Below are positions 7,683-16,901 of a DNA stretch of 64,000 bases, in pieces. Origin of the DNA: Jejuia sp043557195. GTDB taxonomy: Bacteria; Bacteroidota; Bacteroidia; Flavobacteriales; Flavobacteriaceae. The stretch lies in NCBI GenBank assembly GCA_043557195.1, contig CP121314.1, positions 1,674,001 to 1,738,000 on the forward strand. The letters are read 5' to 3'. Under the pieces are notes generated by a model. The model was not told the origin of the DNA and searched no databases. It saw nothing but the letters and a program-made list of their open reading frames with translations. Positions within the stretch are counted from its first letter, which is position 1, and each line of letters opens with the position of its first letter. Made by a program: the position numbers and the translations under genes.

Positions 7683-9059
7683 TTAAATCCCTAGAATCAT
7701 TTTTGCAATCCAAAAATAGAGTAAAATACCTAAAATATCGTTGCTAGTAGTGATGAATGGCCCTGTGGCGATGGCTGGATCTATACCGCGCTTGTTAAGA
7801 AATAGCGGCACGAATGTACCGATGAGGCCTGCGACGATGATGACCGCAACTAAGGATATAGAAATGGCTAATGCTGTGTTGATTTCACCTTTAAACGCCC
7901 AGACAAATAGAAAGAGGAATATGGCGAGTATAACACCGTTAAGTGCGGCAAGAAGCATTTCTTTAATTAAGCGACTGTTAACGCTTCCGCGAACATCATT
8001 ATTGGCTAAACCTTGTACAATAATGGCACTGGATTGCACGCCTACATTTCCCGCCATTGCTGCGATTAATGGTGTGAAAAAGAACAAAATAACTGCTTTA
8101 CCTGTAAATAAGCCTTCGAACCCTTCCATGATTAAAAACGCGCCAATACCGCCTACCAAACCTAAAAATAGCCAAGGTAATCGTGCGCGGGTAAGCTCTA
8201 AAATACTATCGTCTGAATCAACATCGCCGGTAATACCTGCTGCCATTTGGTAATCTTTGTCGGCTTCTTCTTTTAAAACATCTACAATATCATCAATGGT
8301 AATACGCCCCAAGAGGGTTTTGTTTTCATCCACCACAGGGATGGCTTCCAAATCGTATTTTGCCATGACTTTAGCGACTTCCTCAACATCTTCATTCACA
8401 TCAACATAATCTACATTGATTTTGACTAAATCGGAAATTTTTTGCTCACTTTTAGCAACAATTAAGTCTTTTAAAGAGAGTCTTCCAATGAGTTTTTCTT
8501 CTTTATTTACAACATAAATGGAGTGCACACGTGTTACTTCTTTTGCTTGACCACGAATACGGCGCATGCATCCTGCAACCGTCCACGTTTCGTATACTTT
8601 TACAAGTTCTTTTGCCATCAATCCACCAGCCGTATCTTCATCGTAGGCTAAAAGTTCACGTATTTCTTCTTTGTGTTCTTCGTCTTCAATTTGAGATATT
8701 ACAGCTTGCTGACGTGCTTCTGGGAGTTCTGCAATAATATCTGCTGCATCATCGGTATCTAATTCTTCAACCTCTTCGGCAATTTCTTTGGCTGTAAGAT
8801 TCTTTAAAACTTTCTCTCGATTGTCTTCATCGAGCTCCATTAAAATGTCTGAAGTCGTTTCAGAATCCAATAATTTGATGACATAGATAGCCTGTTCTAG
8901 ATTAAGTTCATCTAGAATTTCAGCTATATCGGCATAATGAAACTCATTTAACAGCTTTTGAAGTTCTTTATCCTCTTGTTCTTCAACAAGACCTTCAACC
9001 TCTGCTAATAGTTCATCGGTAAGCTCAAATTGTATGTTTTCTTTGTCTTCCTCTTCCAT
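7683..9059 (-). CDS. mgtE: Magnesium transporter MgtE
   Basis: 458 residues with the three MgtE parts in order: an acidic N-domain of helical repeats (about 20-130), two CBS domains (about 135-260, with LIGRLSLKDL and LLGRITIDDIVDVL), and five membrane helices (about 285-458) closing with the family motif TSNDILGILLYF. MgtE is a Mg2+-selective homodimeric channel gated by Mg2+ binding to the N and CBS domains. It lies downstream of rsmA, with a 154-bp repeat-filled gap. Confidence 0.95.
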   Translation of the reverse strand: MEEEDKENIQFELTDELLAEVEGLVEEQEDKELQKLLNEFHYADIAEILDELNLEQAIYVIKLLDSETTSDILMELDEDNREKVLKNLTAKEIAEEVEELDTDDAADIIAELPEARQQAVISQIEDEEHKEEIRELLAYDEDTAGGLMAKELVKVYETWTVAGCMRRIRGQAKEVTRVHSIYVVNKEEKLIGRLSLKDLIVAKSEQKISDLVKINVDYVDVNEDVEEVAKVMAKYDLEAIPVVDENKTLLGRITIDDIVDVLKEEADKDYQMAAGITGDVDSDDSILELTRARLPWLFLGLVGGIGAFLIMEGFEGLFTGKAVILFFFTPLIAAMAGNVGVQSSAIIVQGLANNDVRGSVNSRLIKEMLLAALNGVILAIFLFLFVWAFKGEINTALAISISLVAVIIVAGLIGTFVPLFLNKRGIDPAIATGPFITTSNDILGILLYFWIAKMILGI

Positions 9060-9082
9060 TTTTATGGAAACTGTTTAAATTA

Positions 9083-9207
9083 TTGTCCGTTCGAGTTGCT
9101 ATTTTGAAGCTAACACAAAAAATAGTTGTATCGAGAACTTTTGATAGATTAAAAATCTGTTTGGGTCTTGATACGATTTTAATCAAATTAAAATCACTCG
9201 ACCTGAC
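9083..9207. repeat. Family C repeat pair in inverted orientation
   Basis: GTTCGAGT ... GTATCGAGAACTT (about 9089-9142) is followed by a reverse-oriented copy, CTTGATACGATTTTAATC ... ATCACTCGACCTGAC (about 9168-9206). The pair fills the gap between rsmA and mgtE and could form a long hairpin. Confidence 0.6.
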
Positions 9208-9213
9208 ATTCGT

Positions 9214-9993
9214 CTATGATTTTCTGTCGTTTTCTATCAGTTGCGTAAGTTCTATAAACTGTTGAACTTGCAATTGTTCCGGACGCTTGCCAAATATAAC
9301 ATTTGCTTTTAAATTATCAGACAAATCAAATGTTTTTAAACTGTTACGCAATGTTTTTCGGCGTTGTTGAAATCCTGCTTTCACGACTTTGAAGAATAAT
9401 TTTTCATCACAAGGCAATGTGTAGTTTTCTTTTCTGGTAAGTCTTAAAACGCCTGAATCTACTTTTGGTGGTGGGTTGAATACTGAAGGTGGTACCGTAA
9501 ACAAATATTCTGCATCATAAAACGCTTGGGTTAAAACCGAAAGAATTCCATACACTTTACTCCCTTCTTTGGAGCATATACGTTGCGCCACTTCCTTTTG
9601 AAACATGCCTGAAAATTCAGGGATTTGGTCCCGCATTTCTAAAGTTTTGAATACGATTTGGGTTGAAATATTATACGGAAAGTTGCCAATAATAGCTAAA
9701 GGTTCGCCTTTGAATACTTCGTTTAAATCATACTTTAAGAAGTCTTTTTCAATGATTCGTGGTGCTAGATTGAGGTAATTAGCTTGCAGATATTCTACAG
9801 ATTCTGAATCGATTTCTATAACGTGCGTCGTGATGTCTTTTTTAAGCAAATATTTGGTGAGCACCCCCATACCCGGACCAATCTCCAGCACATTTTTGTA
9901 ACCGTTTAGCGTAAGGGTATCGGCTATTTTTTCAGCGATGCTTTCATCTCTTAAAAAATGCTGACCTAAATGTTTTTTTGCTTTAACTGACAT
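9214..9993 (-). CDS. rsmA: 16S rRNA dimethyladenosine transferase RsmA (KsgA)
   Basis: 259 residues. The start region KKHLGQHFLRD is the family signature, SAM motif I is EIGPGMG (37-43), and the catalytic N6-adenine methyltransferase motif reads NFPY (104-107). The enzyme dimethylates the two adjacent adenosines of the 3'-terminal 16S rRNA hairpin late in 30S assembly. It sits 14 bp downstream of a lipoprotein gene in a run with DUF4286 and leuS. Confidence 0.95.
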   Translation of the reverse strand: MSVKAKKHLGQHFLRDESIAEKIADTLTLNGYKNVLEIGPGMGVLTKYLLKKDITTHVIEIDSESVEYLQANYLNLAPRIIEKDFLKYDLNEVFKGEPLAIIGNFPYNISTQIVFKTLEMRDQIPEFSGMFQKEVAQRICSKEGSKVYGILSVLTQAFYDAEYLFTVPPSVFNPPPKVDSGVLRLTRKENYTLPCDEKLFFKVVKAGFQQRRKTLRNSLKTFDLSDNLKANVIFGKRPEQLQVQQFIELTQLIENDRKS

Positions 9994-10007
9994 ATCTAAA
10001 GGACGTA

Positions 10008-10640
10008 CTATTCAAATTTTGAACTTTTCCAAGCACGTAAAATCTCGTTTTTTTCTTTTGGATTCAGATAGTTTAGTGTGACACCAAAATTGAATCCTTT
10101 CATGTATTTACTATATAGATCTTGGTATAGTATTACCTTATCATCTGGACCGTATAATTTAATATTGAAAACATCAAAATCTAAACCACTAACATTCGCT
10201 TTTGAAGAAGATGTGTCGGTTTTTATTCCTTTATTAGCATAGGTATTATAAAGGATTTCTTTTAGTACTGCATTGTTTTCTTCCCACTCTCCCTCATATT
10301 CTAATTCAAATTTTTCTATAGAAGATAGAAATATATGAAGCCTATCTTTTTTAAGATTAAGGAGTTGTTTTAATCCAGAAACATCAATTTCTCCACCAGC
10401 TGTCTCGCTTATAGCATCCAGTCCTTTATCTGAATTTTCTTGAACAACATCCTTTTGCATAACTTCCCATCCATCAGGAATTTCCATCGTCCAGCCTATT
10501 TCTTTATTGTAATATGTATTCTCTTTTACTTCTCCTTGTTCAATTTGTTTATTTGGATCGTTTTTACATGAAATTATACAAATAAATAAACCTAATAAAA
10601 CTAACAGGTTCTTGCTTAAAGGAGAACTAGTGTAAAACAT
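10008..10640 (-). CDS. Hypothetical lipoprotein
   Basis: 210 residues with a lipoprotein signal: a hydrophobic segment LLVLLGLFICIIS precedes Cys25, followed by a Lys/Asp/Asn-rich tether. The mature part (WTMEIPDGWEVM, then FDVFNIKLYG) resembles the PsbP/MOG1-like fold of proteins that start with a conserved IPDGW motif, which is a tentative reading. It lies between DUF4286 and rsmA in the leuS operon. Function unknown. Confidence 0.65.
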   Translation of the reverse strand: MFYTSSPLSKNLLVLLGLFICIISCKNDPNKQIEQGEVKENTYYNKEIGWTMEIPDGWEVMQKDVVQENSDKGLDAISETAGGEIDVSGLKQLLNLKKDRLHIFLSSIEKFELEYEGEWEENNAVLKEILYNTYANKGIKTDTSSSKANVSGLDFDVFNIKLYGPDDKVILYQDLYSKYMKGFNFGVTLNYLNPKEKNEILRAWKSSKFE

Positions 10641-10653
10641 AATTTGATTTTTT

Positions 10654-10977
10654 TTACGTGAAATTCACGGTGTACTCGTCAATAATTTGAAGCTCGGTTC
10701 TAAAGGCTAACATTTTGTCGGCAAACTTTTTCATACCGTCGCTTCTCAATTTTTCGGCATCTTCTTTATAATAGGCATCCAAAGCTTCTCTAGAATAAGA
10801 ACGGTATTGGATGGAATACGTTACGCCTCCCATATCTTCCTCTACCAAAACTCTGGTTAAGGTAGCTTTTTCAAATTTGCCAGTACCTAAAACTTGAGGA
10901 ATATGTTCCTTAATCCATATTAACCACTCGTCGTGTATGGACGCGTCTATATTTACTGTAACGTTATAAATGTACAT
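10654..10977 (-). CDS. DUF4286 family protein
   Basis: 107 residues. MYIYNVTVNIDASIHDEWLIWIKEHIP and the later SYSREALDAYYKEDAEKLR give the ferredoxin-like pattern of DUF4286, a small Bacteroidetes family. Its start overlaps the leuS stop by one base, so translation is probably coupled. Function unknown. Confidence 0.8.
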   Translation of the reverse strand: MYIYNVTVNIDASIHDEWLIWIKEHIPQVLGTGKFEKATLTRVLVEEDMGGVTYSIQYRSYSREALDAYYKEDAEKLRSDGMKKFADKMLAFRTELQIIDEYTVNFT

Positions 10978-13900
10978 TAGCCTACAATATTTACAATTTT
11001 CCCAGGCACTACAATTACTTTTTTGGGTGTTCTTCCTTGTAATTGGTCTTGGGTTTTTTCGTTTTCTAAAACTGCTTTTTCAATCGCGTCTTTGCTTAAA
11101 TCTAAAGGCAATTCCATAGTAAAACGCATTTTTCCGTTGAACGAAATTGGGTAGTTTTTACTACTTTCTACCAAATGGCTTTCATCAAATTCTGGAAATG
11201 GCGCTGTTGAAATTGAACCGCTATTTCCTAACTGACTCCATAATTCTTCTGCTATATGAGGTGCGTAAGGTGAAATCAAAACCAATAGAGGTTCTAAAAT
11301 GGCTTTTGACGTACATTTTTGAGCGGTTAACTCATTAGTAGCAATCATAAACGTTGACACCGATGTATTAAACGAGAAATTCTCGATATCTTCTTGCACC
11401 TTTTTTATGGTTTTGTGAAGTGTTTTTAAATTGTCTTTTGTTGGTGTAGCGTCTGAAACTTTCAATCCGTTATCATCTGCATACAATTTCCAAAGCTTTT
11501 TTAAGAACGAATGTACACCTGTAATACCCGCAGTATTCCAAGGTTTGTATTGTTCTAATGGGCCGAGGAACATTTCGTATAGACGCAAACTGTCTGCACC
11601 ATAATCTGAAACGATATCATCTGGATTAACGACATTGTATTTTGATTTGGACATTTTTTCAACGTCGCGAGAAACTTTGAAAGGCACACCTTCTTCTGAA
11701 ACAAATTTAGCATCATTATAAACTTCATTCCAATTCTTAAATTCTTCAGTATTTAATTCATTTTTCAGATTTACAAATTCAACAGGTGCGTGAGTTTTAT
11801 ATATTTCAAAAGGTTTGAAAGGGTTTAGTATGGGTTCTATTTTTCCTTTTAAACCCAACTCTTCAACTTCGTCATTTAAATCTTTTAAAAAATGATTAAT
11901 CAAACTATTTTGAATTAGAGAATACTTCTTTTCCTCATCGTTTTCTGGTTCTGAATAAAAGGTTTTAAAATATTTTATTAAATCCTCAGAAAAGAATGTG
12001 TCTTTTATAATAGAATATTTCTCTAACAACTTATTCAAAGCTTCTTTTTCTTCTATTGATAATGAAGATAAATTCTGATGAGACCCTTTTAGTTTTTGGT
12101 TACTCCGTTCATTTTCGCCCATAAAAGAAAGATTAAAACCAATTCTTTTAACAAAAGCTGAGTCACCAAGTATCATCCCTTGATTAATCAGCTTTTTAGC
12201 ATATTCATCTTTAGGTACAACGCCTTTATCAAACAAGAATTTTTGCCAAAAACGAGAGTATAACAAATGTCCTGTAGCATGCTCACTTCCGCCAATGTAT
12301 AAATCTACATCTTGCCAATAGTCCAACGCTTCTTTACTTGCAAATTCATTGGGATTATTCGCGTCCATATAGCGGTTAAAATACCATGAACTACCCGCCC
12401 ACCCAGGCATGGTGTTCAATTCTAAAGGATGAATGGTTTTATTGTTAATTAAATCATTAGAAACGACTTCGTTTTTCTCGGTATCCCATGCCCAAACGGT
12501 TGCATTTCCTAATGGTGGCTCGCCTGTTTCGGTTGGCAAATACTTTTCAACTTCTGGAAGTTTAATTGGTAAGTGTTGCACATCAATCATTTGTGGCATC
12601 CCATTTACATAATATACTGGAAATGGCTCACCCCAATAACGCTGACGGCTAAATACCGCATCACGCAAACGGTAATTGGTTTTACCTTCACCTTGACCAA
12701 TTTTCTCTAATTCGTAAATAGCACGCTTGGTCGCTTTTTTATAGTTGAGTCCGTTTAGGAAATCACTATTTCCAATAACGGTTTTTTCTTTATCTGAAAA
12801 CGCTTCTTCTGAAATATCAACACCTTCAAAAATATTAGGAATTGGAATATTAAAATGTTTTGCAAATGCATAATCGCGTTCATCTCCACATGGCACTGAC
12901 ATTACTGCTCCTGTTCCGTAGCCTGCCAATACGTAATCGCCAATCCAAATAGGGATTAATTTTTCTGTAAACGGATGTATGGCATAAGCACCTGTAAACA
13001 CGCCTGAAATGGTTTTTACATCGGCCATTCTATCGCGCTCACTACGTTTTGCAGTCGCTTCAATATAAGCATCAACCTCATCTTTTTGTTCTGGAGTTGT
13101 TATTTGTTGAACCAAATCGTGTTCTGGAGCCAACGTCATAAAACTAACTCCAAAAATAGTATCGGGTCTTGTGGTAAACACTTCAATTTCTGGTGACTCT
13201 TTAACCTCATTTGAAACAACTTTAAACTTCACTTGTGCTCCAACAGATTTTCCAATCCAGTTACGCTGACTTTCTTTTAAGGAATCTGTCCAATCAATTG
13301 TCTCTAAACCTTGAAGCAAACGTTCTGCATAGGCAGAAATACGCATACTCCACTGAGTCATTTTTTTACGTACAACAGGATGACCACCACGTTCTGAAAC
13401 GCCATTTACAATCTCGTCATTTGCTAGAACCGTTCCTAAAGCAGGACACCAGTTTACTTCAGTCTCAGCCAAATAGGTCAATCTGTATTGCAGCAATATT
13501 TTTTGTTGTTCTTCTGATGAAAAACTATGCCATTCTTCAGCGGTAAACACTTCAGTATCATTATCACAAACCGCATTTATATTGGCATTTCCTGTTTCTT
13601 CAAAAACATTGATTAAATCCTTAATATCAAACGCTTTTTCGTGGTCTTTACAATACCAAGAATTGAACAGTTGAATAAAAATCCACTGCGTCCATTTATA
13701 ATAACTTGGGTCGGACGTTCTTACTTCACGAGACCAATCGAATGAAAATCCAATTTGATCTAACTGACGACGGTAAGTTTTAATATTTTCCGCAGTTGTA
13801 ATTGCAGGATGCTGCCCCGTTTGAATAGCGTATTGCTCCGCAGGTAATCCAAAGCTATCATAGCCTTGTGGGTGCAACACATTGAATCCTTGATGGCGCT

Positions 13901-14093
13901 TGTATCGTGCATAAATATCTGAAGCGATATACCCTAACGGATGCCCAACATGTAAACCCGCACCACTTGGATAAGGAAACATATCCAAAACGTAATATTT
14001 TGGTTTGTCGCTATTGTTCTCAGCTTTAAATGTTTGGTTGTCTGCCCAATATTTTTGCCATTTGGCTTCTATCTCGTTGAAATTGTATTTCAT
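10977..14093 (-). CDS. leuS: Leucyl-tRNA synthetase with an enlarged insertion
   Basis: 1038 residues. The class I motifs are HVGH (48-51) and KMSKS (813-817), with the editing domain between them and a C-terminal VVPGKIVNIVG extension. It charges tRNA-Leu with leucine. The protein is longer than usual for Bacteroidetes (about 920-950 by my recollection). The excess lies between the catalytic-core segment KLINQGMILGDSAFV (about 650) and FKVSRDVEKMSKS: a Lys/Glu/Asn-rich stretch of ~155 residues where relatives have about 55. The frame is intact and the flanks are normal, so this is an insertion and not a frameshift. Confidence 0.95.
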   Translation of the reverse strand: MKYNFNEIEAKWQKYWADNQTFKAENNSDKPKYYVLDMFPYPSGAGLHVGHPLGYIASDIYARYKRHQGFNVLHPQGYDSFGLPAEQYAIQTGQHPAITTAENIKTYRRQLDQIGFSFDWSREVRTSDPSYYKWTQWIFIQLFNSWYCKDHEKAFDIKDLINVFEETGNANINAVCDNDTEVFTAEEWHSFSSEEQQKILLQYRLTYLAETEVNWCPALGTVLANDEIVNGVSERGGHPVVRKKMTQWSMRISAYAERLLQGLETIDWTDSLKESQRNWIGKSVGAQVKFKVVSNEVKESPEIEVFTTRPDTIFGVSFMTLAPEHDLVQQITTPEQKDEVDAYIEATAKRSERDRMADVKTISGVFTGAYAIHPFTEKLIPIWIGDYVLAGYGTGAVMSVPCGDERDYAFAKHFNIPIPNIFEGVDISEEAFSDKEKTVIGNSDFLNGLNYKKATKRAIYELEKIGQGEGKTNYRLRDAVFSRQRYWGEPFPVYYVNGMPQMIDVQHLPIKLPEVEKYLPTETGEPPLGNATVWAWDTEKNEVVSNDLINNKTIHPLELNTMPGWAGSSWYFNRYMDANNPNEFASKEALDYWQDVDLYIGGSEHATGHLLYSRFWQKFLFDKGVVPKDEYAKKLINQGMILGDSAFVKRIGFNLSFMGENERSNQKLKGSHQNLSSLSIEEKEALNKLLEKYSIIKDTFFSEDLIKYFKTFYSEPENDEEKKYSLIQNSLINHFLKDLNDEVEELGLKGKIEPILNPFKPFEIYKTHAPVEFVNLKNELNTEEFKNWNEVYNDAKFVSEEGVPFKVSRDVEKMSKSKYNVVNPDDIVSDYGADSLRLYEMFLGPLEQYKPWNTAGITGVHSFLKKLWKLYADDNGLKVSDATPTKDNLKTLHKTIKKVQEDIENFSFNTSVSTFMIATNELTAQKCTSKAILEPLLVLISPYAPHIAEELWSQLGNSGSISTAPFPEFDESHLVESSKNYPISFNGKMRFTMELPLDLSKDAIEKAVLENEKTQDQLQGRTPKKVIVVPGKIVNIVG

Positions 14094-14125
14094 TCTTTTT
14101 TAATCTCTTCCGCTTAATAAAAGCG

Positions 14126-14133
14126 CAAATTTA
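14126..14133 (-). promoter_or_regulatory. Likely -7 box of the leuS operon promoter
   Basis: On the minus strand the sequence is TAAATTTG, a match to TAnnTTTG, 33 bp before the leuS ATG. No exact TTG is found 19 nt upstream (TTC is there), so only the -7 element is well supported. Confidence 0.45.
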
Positions 14134-14194
14134 AACTTATTATACCAGTATTGAAAGTTTGCACGTTGTTATAAATAGTAACCCGATAAATTCT

Positions 14195-14318
14195 TATCAG
14201 TTCGAGTGATTTCGAAGTATGAGAAATCGTATCGAGAACCTTTTAAAATTCCTAAATTATTGATTCTCGATACTAATTTTATGAATTCTGATTCATAAAA
14301 TTCACTGGAATTGACAGA
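14195..14318. repeat. Family C repeat pair in inverted orientation
   Basis: The unit CAGTTCGAGTGATTTCGAAG ... GTATCGAGAACC (about 14197-14241) is followed by a reverse-oriented, more diverged copy, ATTCTCGATAC ... TTCACTGGAATTGACAG (about 14261-14318). The arrangement is the same as at 9083-9207. The rest of the 281-bp leuS-ftsX gap holds the two divergent promoters. Confidence 0.55.
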
Positions 14319-14374
14319 AAAGCAAAAAAACAAAAGGGTTTTACTATTTTTACAGCATTAATCCAGTTTCCTAT

Positions 14375-15253
14375 ATGAGTTCATCTTTTGAAAACCACCA
14401 AAAACGCCGATTGGTTTCTTCATACATTTCAGTAGTAATAAGTATTGCGCTTGTATTGTTTTTGCTAGGTTTACTGGGAATGTTGGTGCTGAATGCTAAA
14501 AAAGTTTCCGATCATTTTAAGGAACAAGTAGTCGTGACTATTTATCTAAAAGATAACGCAAAGGACGTAGAACGCAAACAGCTTGAAAAAAGTTTGGCCA
14601 TGGCGGAATATGTAAAATCCACCGAATACGTTTCTAAAGAGCAGGCTGCTGAATTTATGAAAGCTGAAACAGGTGAAGATTTCATGGATTTTGTGGGCTA
14701 TAATCCACTACAGAATTCTATTGATGTACATTTAAAAGCCGATTTTGTAACCTCAGAACACCTTGAGAAAATTTCAGCCGAAGCGCTCAACAAAAAATTT
14801 GTGGACGAGGTAACTTATGATAATGATTTAGTGAACTTAATGAACGATAACGTCAAAAAAATCAGTTTTTGGGTATTAGTAATAAGTGGCCTGTTTACAT
14901 TAATAGCTGTTTTACTCATCAATAGCTCATTACGTCTTGCCGTTTACTCCAAAAGATTTACTATTAAAACTATGCAAATGGTTGGCGCTACAAAACGATT
15001 TATCCGTCGCCCATTTGTTTGGAAAAGTGTACGTTTAGGTGTTCTTGGTGCTATTATAGCATTAATCGGAATGGCAATTGTATTGTATTACATTAACAAA
15101 ACGTTCCCGGAATTAGAATTGTTAGCTAACCCTATTTTAATGGTTCTACTATTTATAGTGATTTTTGCTTTAGGCATTGTCATCACTTGGATTAGCACAC
15201 ACTTTGCCACACAACGCTTCTTGAATTTAAAGACAGATGAGTTGTATTATTAG
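14375..15253 (+). CDS. ftsX: Cell division protein FtsX
   Basis: 292 residues with the FtsX topology: one N-terminal membrane helix (about 20-43), a ~115-residue periplasmic domain, then three helices (about 165-188, 217-240, 255-280). FtsX pairs with the ATPase FtsE to switch on septal peptidoglycan hydrolases at division. As usual in Flavobacteriaceae it is followed by the DUF3098 gene; ftsE is not adjacent here. Confidence 0.92.
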   Translation: MSSSFENHQKRRLVSSYISVVISIALVLFLLGLLGMLVLNAKKVSDHFKEQVVVTIYLKDNAKDVERKQLEKSLAMAEYVKSTEYVSKEQAAEFMKAETGEDFMDFVGYNPLQNSIDVHLKADFVTSEHLEKISAEALNKKFVDEVTYDNDLVNLMNDNVKKISFWVLVISGLFTLIAVLLINSSLRLAVYSKRFTIKTMQMVGATKRFIRRPFVWKSVRLGVLGAIIALIGMAIVLYYINKTFPELELLANPILMVLLFIVIFALGIVITWISTHFATQRFLNLKTDELYY

Positions 15254-15261
15254 TATAATTT

Positions 15262-15339
15262 GGGCGTTACCCACAAGGGGTCGGGCTTTCACGAGTCGCT
15301 CTCTTCGAGGAGCTCCAACAATCGCTCAATCCCTAACGC
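15262..15339 (-). repeat. Dispersed intergenic element family A, copy 3
   Basis: Begins GGGCGTTACC and ends AATCCCTAACGC on the + strand, with GGTCGGGCTTTC inside and a variable middle (GAGTCGCTCTCTTCGAGGAG). It is shorter than the other full copies and lies between two co-directional genes. Confidence 0.8.
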
Positions 15340-15412
15340 AGAAGAAATTTTAAACTCATATTAACATTTCATCTTAAATAAATCACTTAATTTGCACTAA
15401 TTCTGTTAAACC

Positions 15413-15667
15413 ATGGGAGTAAAAAAACGTAAAGAAGCTACAAAACCAATATTTGTTTTCGGAAAGAAAAACTATAAATGGATGTTTATTGGTCTAGGCT
15501 GTATTGCACTTGGTTTTATTTTAATGGCCGGTGGTGGTAGTGACGACCCTAACGTTTTTAACTCTGAAATTTTCTCTTGGAGGCGTATCAGATTAGCACC
15601 TACTTTAGTGCTGATTGGGTTTGGCATTCAGATTTATGCTATTTTGTTGAATCCGGATAAGAAGTAG
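15413..15667 (+). CDS. DUF3098 family membrane protein
   Basis: 84 residues with two membrane helices (about 20-40 and 60-79) and a glycine/aspartate loop between them (GGGSDDPNVF). The N-terminus is basic, giving an inside-in topology. The ftsX-DUF3098-uppP-truB order is common in this family of bacteria; here uppP-truB lies further along at 24403. A role near division or the cell envelope is possible but unproven. Confidence 0.8.
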   Translation: MGVKKRKEATKPIFVFGKKNYKWMFIGLGCIALGFILMAGGGSDDPNVFNSEIFSWRRIRLAPTLVLIGFGIQIYAILLNPDKK

Positions 15668-15697
15668 TGACATTCTTGCGGAAGCAGGAATGACAAA
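15667..15697. repeat. Short intergenic repeat family B, copy 2
   Basis: GTGACATTCTTGCGGAAGCAGGAATGACAA lies directly after the DUF3098 stop and before the glycerate kinase stop. The arms ATTCTTGC and GCAGGAAT pair imperfectly, so it may work as a convergent terminator. Confidence 0.5.
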
Positions 15698-16825
15698 CTA
15701 AACTAAATTCCTTTTAGCAAACTTTTTAGCCATTTCCTTTACATAGTCAGTACTATTTTTCATAGCATCATCTAAATTCTTAGCGTAATTCATCACAGCA
15801 TCGGCATAGTGAATTCCAAATTCTTTTGGTTGATTTCCTTCTAAATCAATAGCGCCACAAAACGCTGCTACTTTTATTTTTTTCGCCTTCGCGGAAGACA
15901 ATACACCCTGTATCGTTTTCCCAGACATAGTTTGAGTGTCCAGTTTGCCTTCTCCAGTGATAATCCACTCAGTATTATGAAGTTTTGCATCAAACTGCGC
16001 GAGGTTTTTTATAAGTTGAATACCTCGTTCTAAAGTGGCATTCAAAAATACTTTTGAAGCAACCCCCATACCTCCAGCGGCACCAGCGCCTTTAAGCAGT
16101 TGCGGATTAATTCCAAATATACCGTCTATTAATCTTGAAAAATGTTTAAGACCATTATCTAGCATTTTTATGTCATCTGATGTAGCACCCTTTTGTGCGC
16201 CATATACATAAGCCGCACCGTTTTCTCCATATAGTGGATTTGTAACATCACAAGCTACACTAAAATCCACCTCACTAAGTTTAGGGTGTACTTTTGAAGT
16301 ATCAATAGTTGCAATATCTTGTAAACTAGCCCCAGTGAGGACAACTTCATCAGTCTTTTTATCCAAAAAACGATACCCTAAAGCCGTCGCCATACCAATG
16401 CCACAATCGTTAGTGGCACTTCCGCCAATACCTAAAATAATATTTGTTGCGCCTTTATCTATAGCATCAACAATCATTTCACCCGTTCCTAAGGTTGTAG
16501 CATTTTTACAATCAAATTCTTCAGGTTTTAGAAGCTTTACTCCCGACGCTTCCGCCATTTCAATAAAAGCAGTTTTTGAACCTTTGGCGTATAAATACGA
16601 TGCCTTTACAGGTTTAAAAAAAGGATTGTTAACTGTTACATGAACTACTTCGCCCTTCAAATAATAATTTACCACTTCTATGGTGCCGTCACCACCATCA
16701 GCCAAGGGTAATTTCACAATATCAACATCGGGCGCAATAGTTTGAATACCTAATTCTACGGCATTACAAAACTCCATACCCGTAAGGGAGTTTTTAAACT
16801 TATCTGGTGCAATGACAATTTTCAT
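15698..16825 (-). CDS. Glycerate 2-kinase (GarK/GlxK type)
   Basis: 375 residues from ATG 16825; an upstream TTG at 16843 is ignored because ATG gives the family start MKIVIAPDKFKNSLTG. Other signatures are LADGGDGT, GLGIGGSATNDCGIGMATALG-type GIGGSATND, GAGAAGGMG and GEGKLDTQTMSGK. The family phosphorylates D-glycerate to 2-phosphoglycerate, an intermediate of glycolysis. It is the last gene of the LacI-controlled cluster (hydrolase, GNAT, symporter, kinase), separated from the symporter by a hairpin. With the hydrolase it points to glycerate released from a glycosylglycerate. Confidence 0.92.
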   Translation of the reverse strand: MKIVIAPDKFKNSLTGMEFCNAVELGIQTIAPDVDIVKLPLADGGDGTIEVVNYYLKGEVVHVTVNNPFFKPVKASYLYAKGSKTAFIEMAEASGVKLLKPEEFDCKNATTLGTGEMIVDAIDKGATNIILGIGGSATNDCGIGMATALGYRFLDKKTDEVVLTGASLQDIATIDTSKVHPKLSEVDFSVACDVTNPLYGENGAAYVYGAQKGATSDDIKMLDNGLKHFSRLIDGIFGINPQLLKGAGAAGGMGVASKVFLNATLERGIQLIKNLAQFDAKLHNTEWIITGEGKLDTQTMSGKTIQGVLSSAKAKKIKVAAFCGAIDLEGNQPKEFGIHYADAVMNYAKNLDDAMKNSTDYVKEMAKKFAKRNLV

Positions 16826-16844
16826 TCCTCTAAATTTAATCAAA

Positions 16845-16875
16845 AACCTACAAGACTATCAAAATCTTGTAGGTT
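16845..16875. terminator. Hairpin between symporter and glycerate kinase genes
   Basis: AACCTACAAGA (16845-16855) and TCTTGTAGGTT (16865-16875) form an 11-bp perfect stem with a 9-nt loop and T-runs on both sides. On the minus strand it follows the symporter gene, so it may reduce transcription into the kinase gene. Confidence 0.8.
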
Positions 16876-16901
16876 CTTTTTAAAACTATTAATCGATTTA
16901 C

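Noticed and set aside
7741..8253. 170-residue + strand ORF inside mgtE
   Set aside because: It is antisense to the conserved membrane domain of mgtE and has no family pattern or start context.
11640..12130. Intein in leuS
   Set aside because: The insertion has no Cys/Ser splice junctions, no terminal His-Asn and no endonuclease motif, and it is only about 100 residues in excess.
12950..14093. Frameshift or gene fusion as the cause of the long leuS
   Set aside because: The reading frame is continuous, both class I motifs are intact, and the extra length is in one block before KMSKS.
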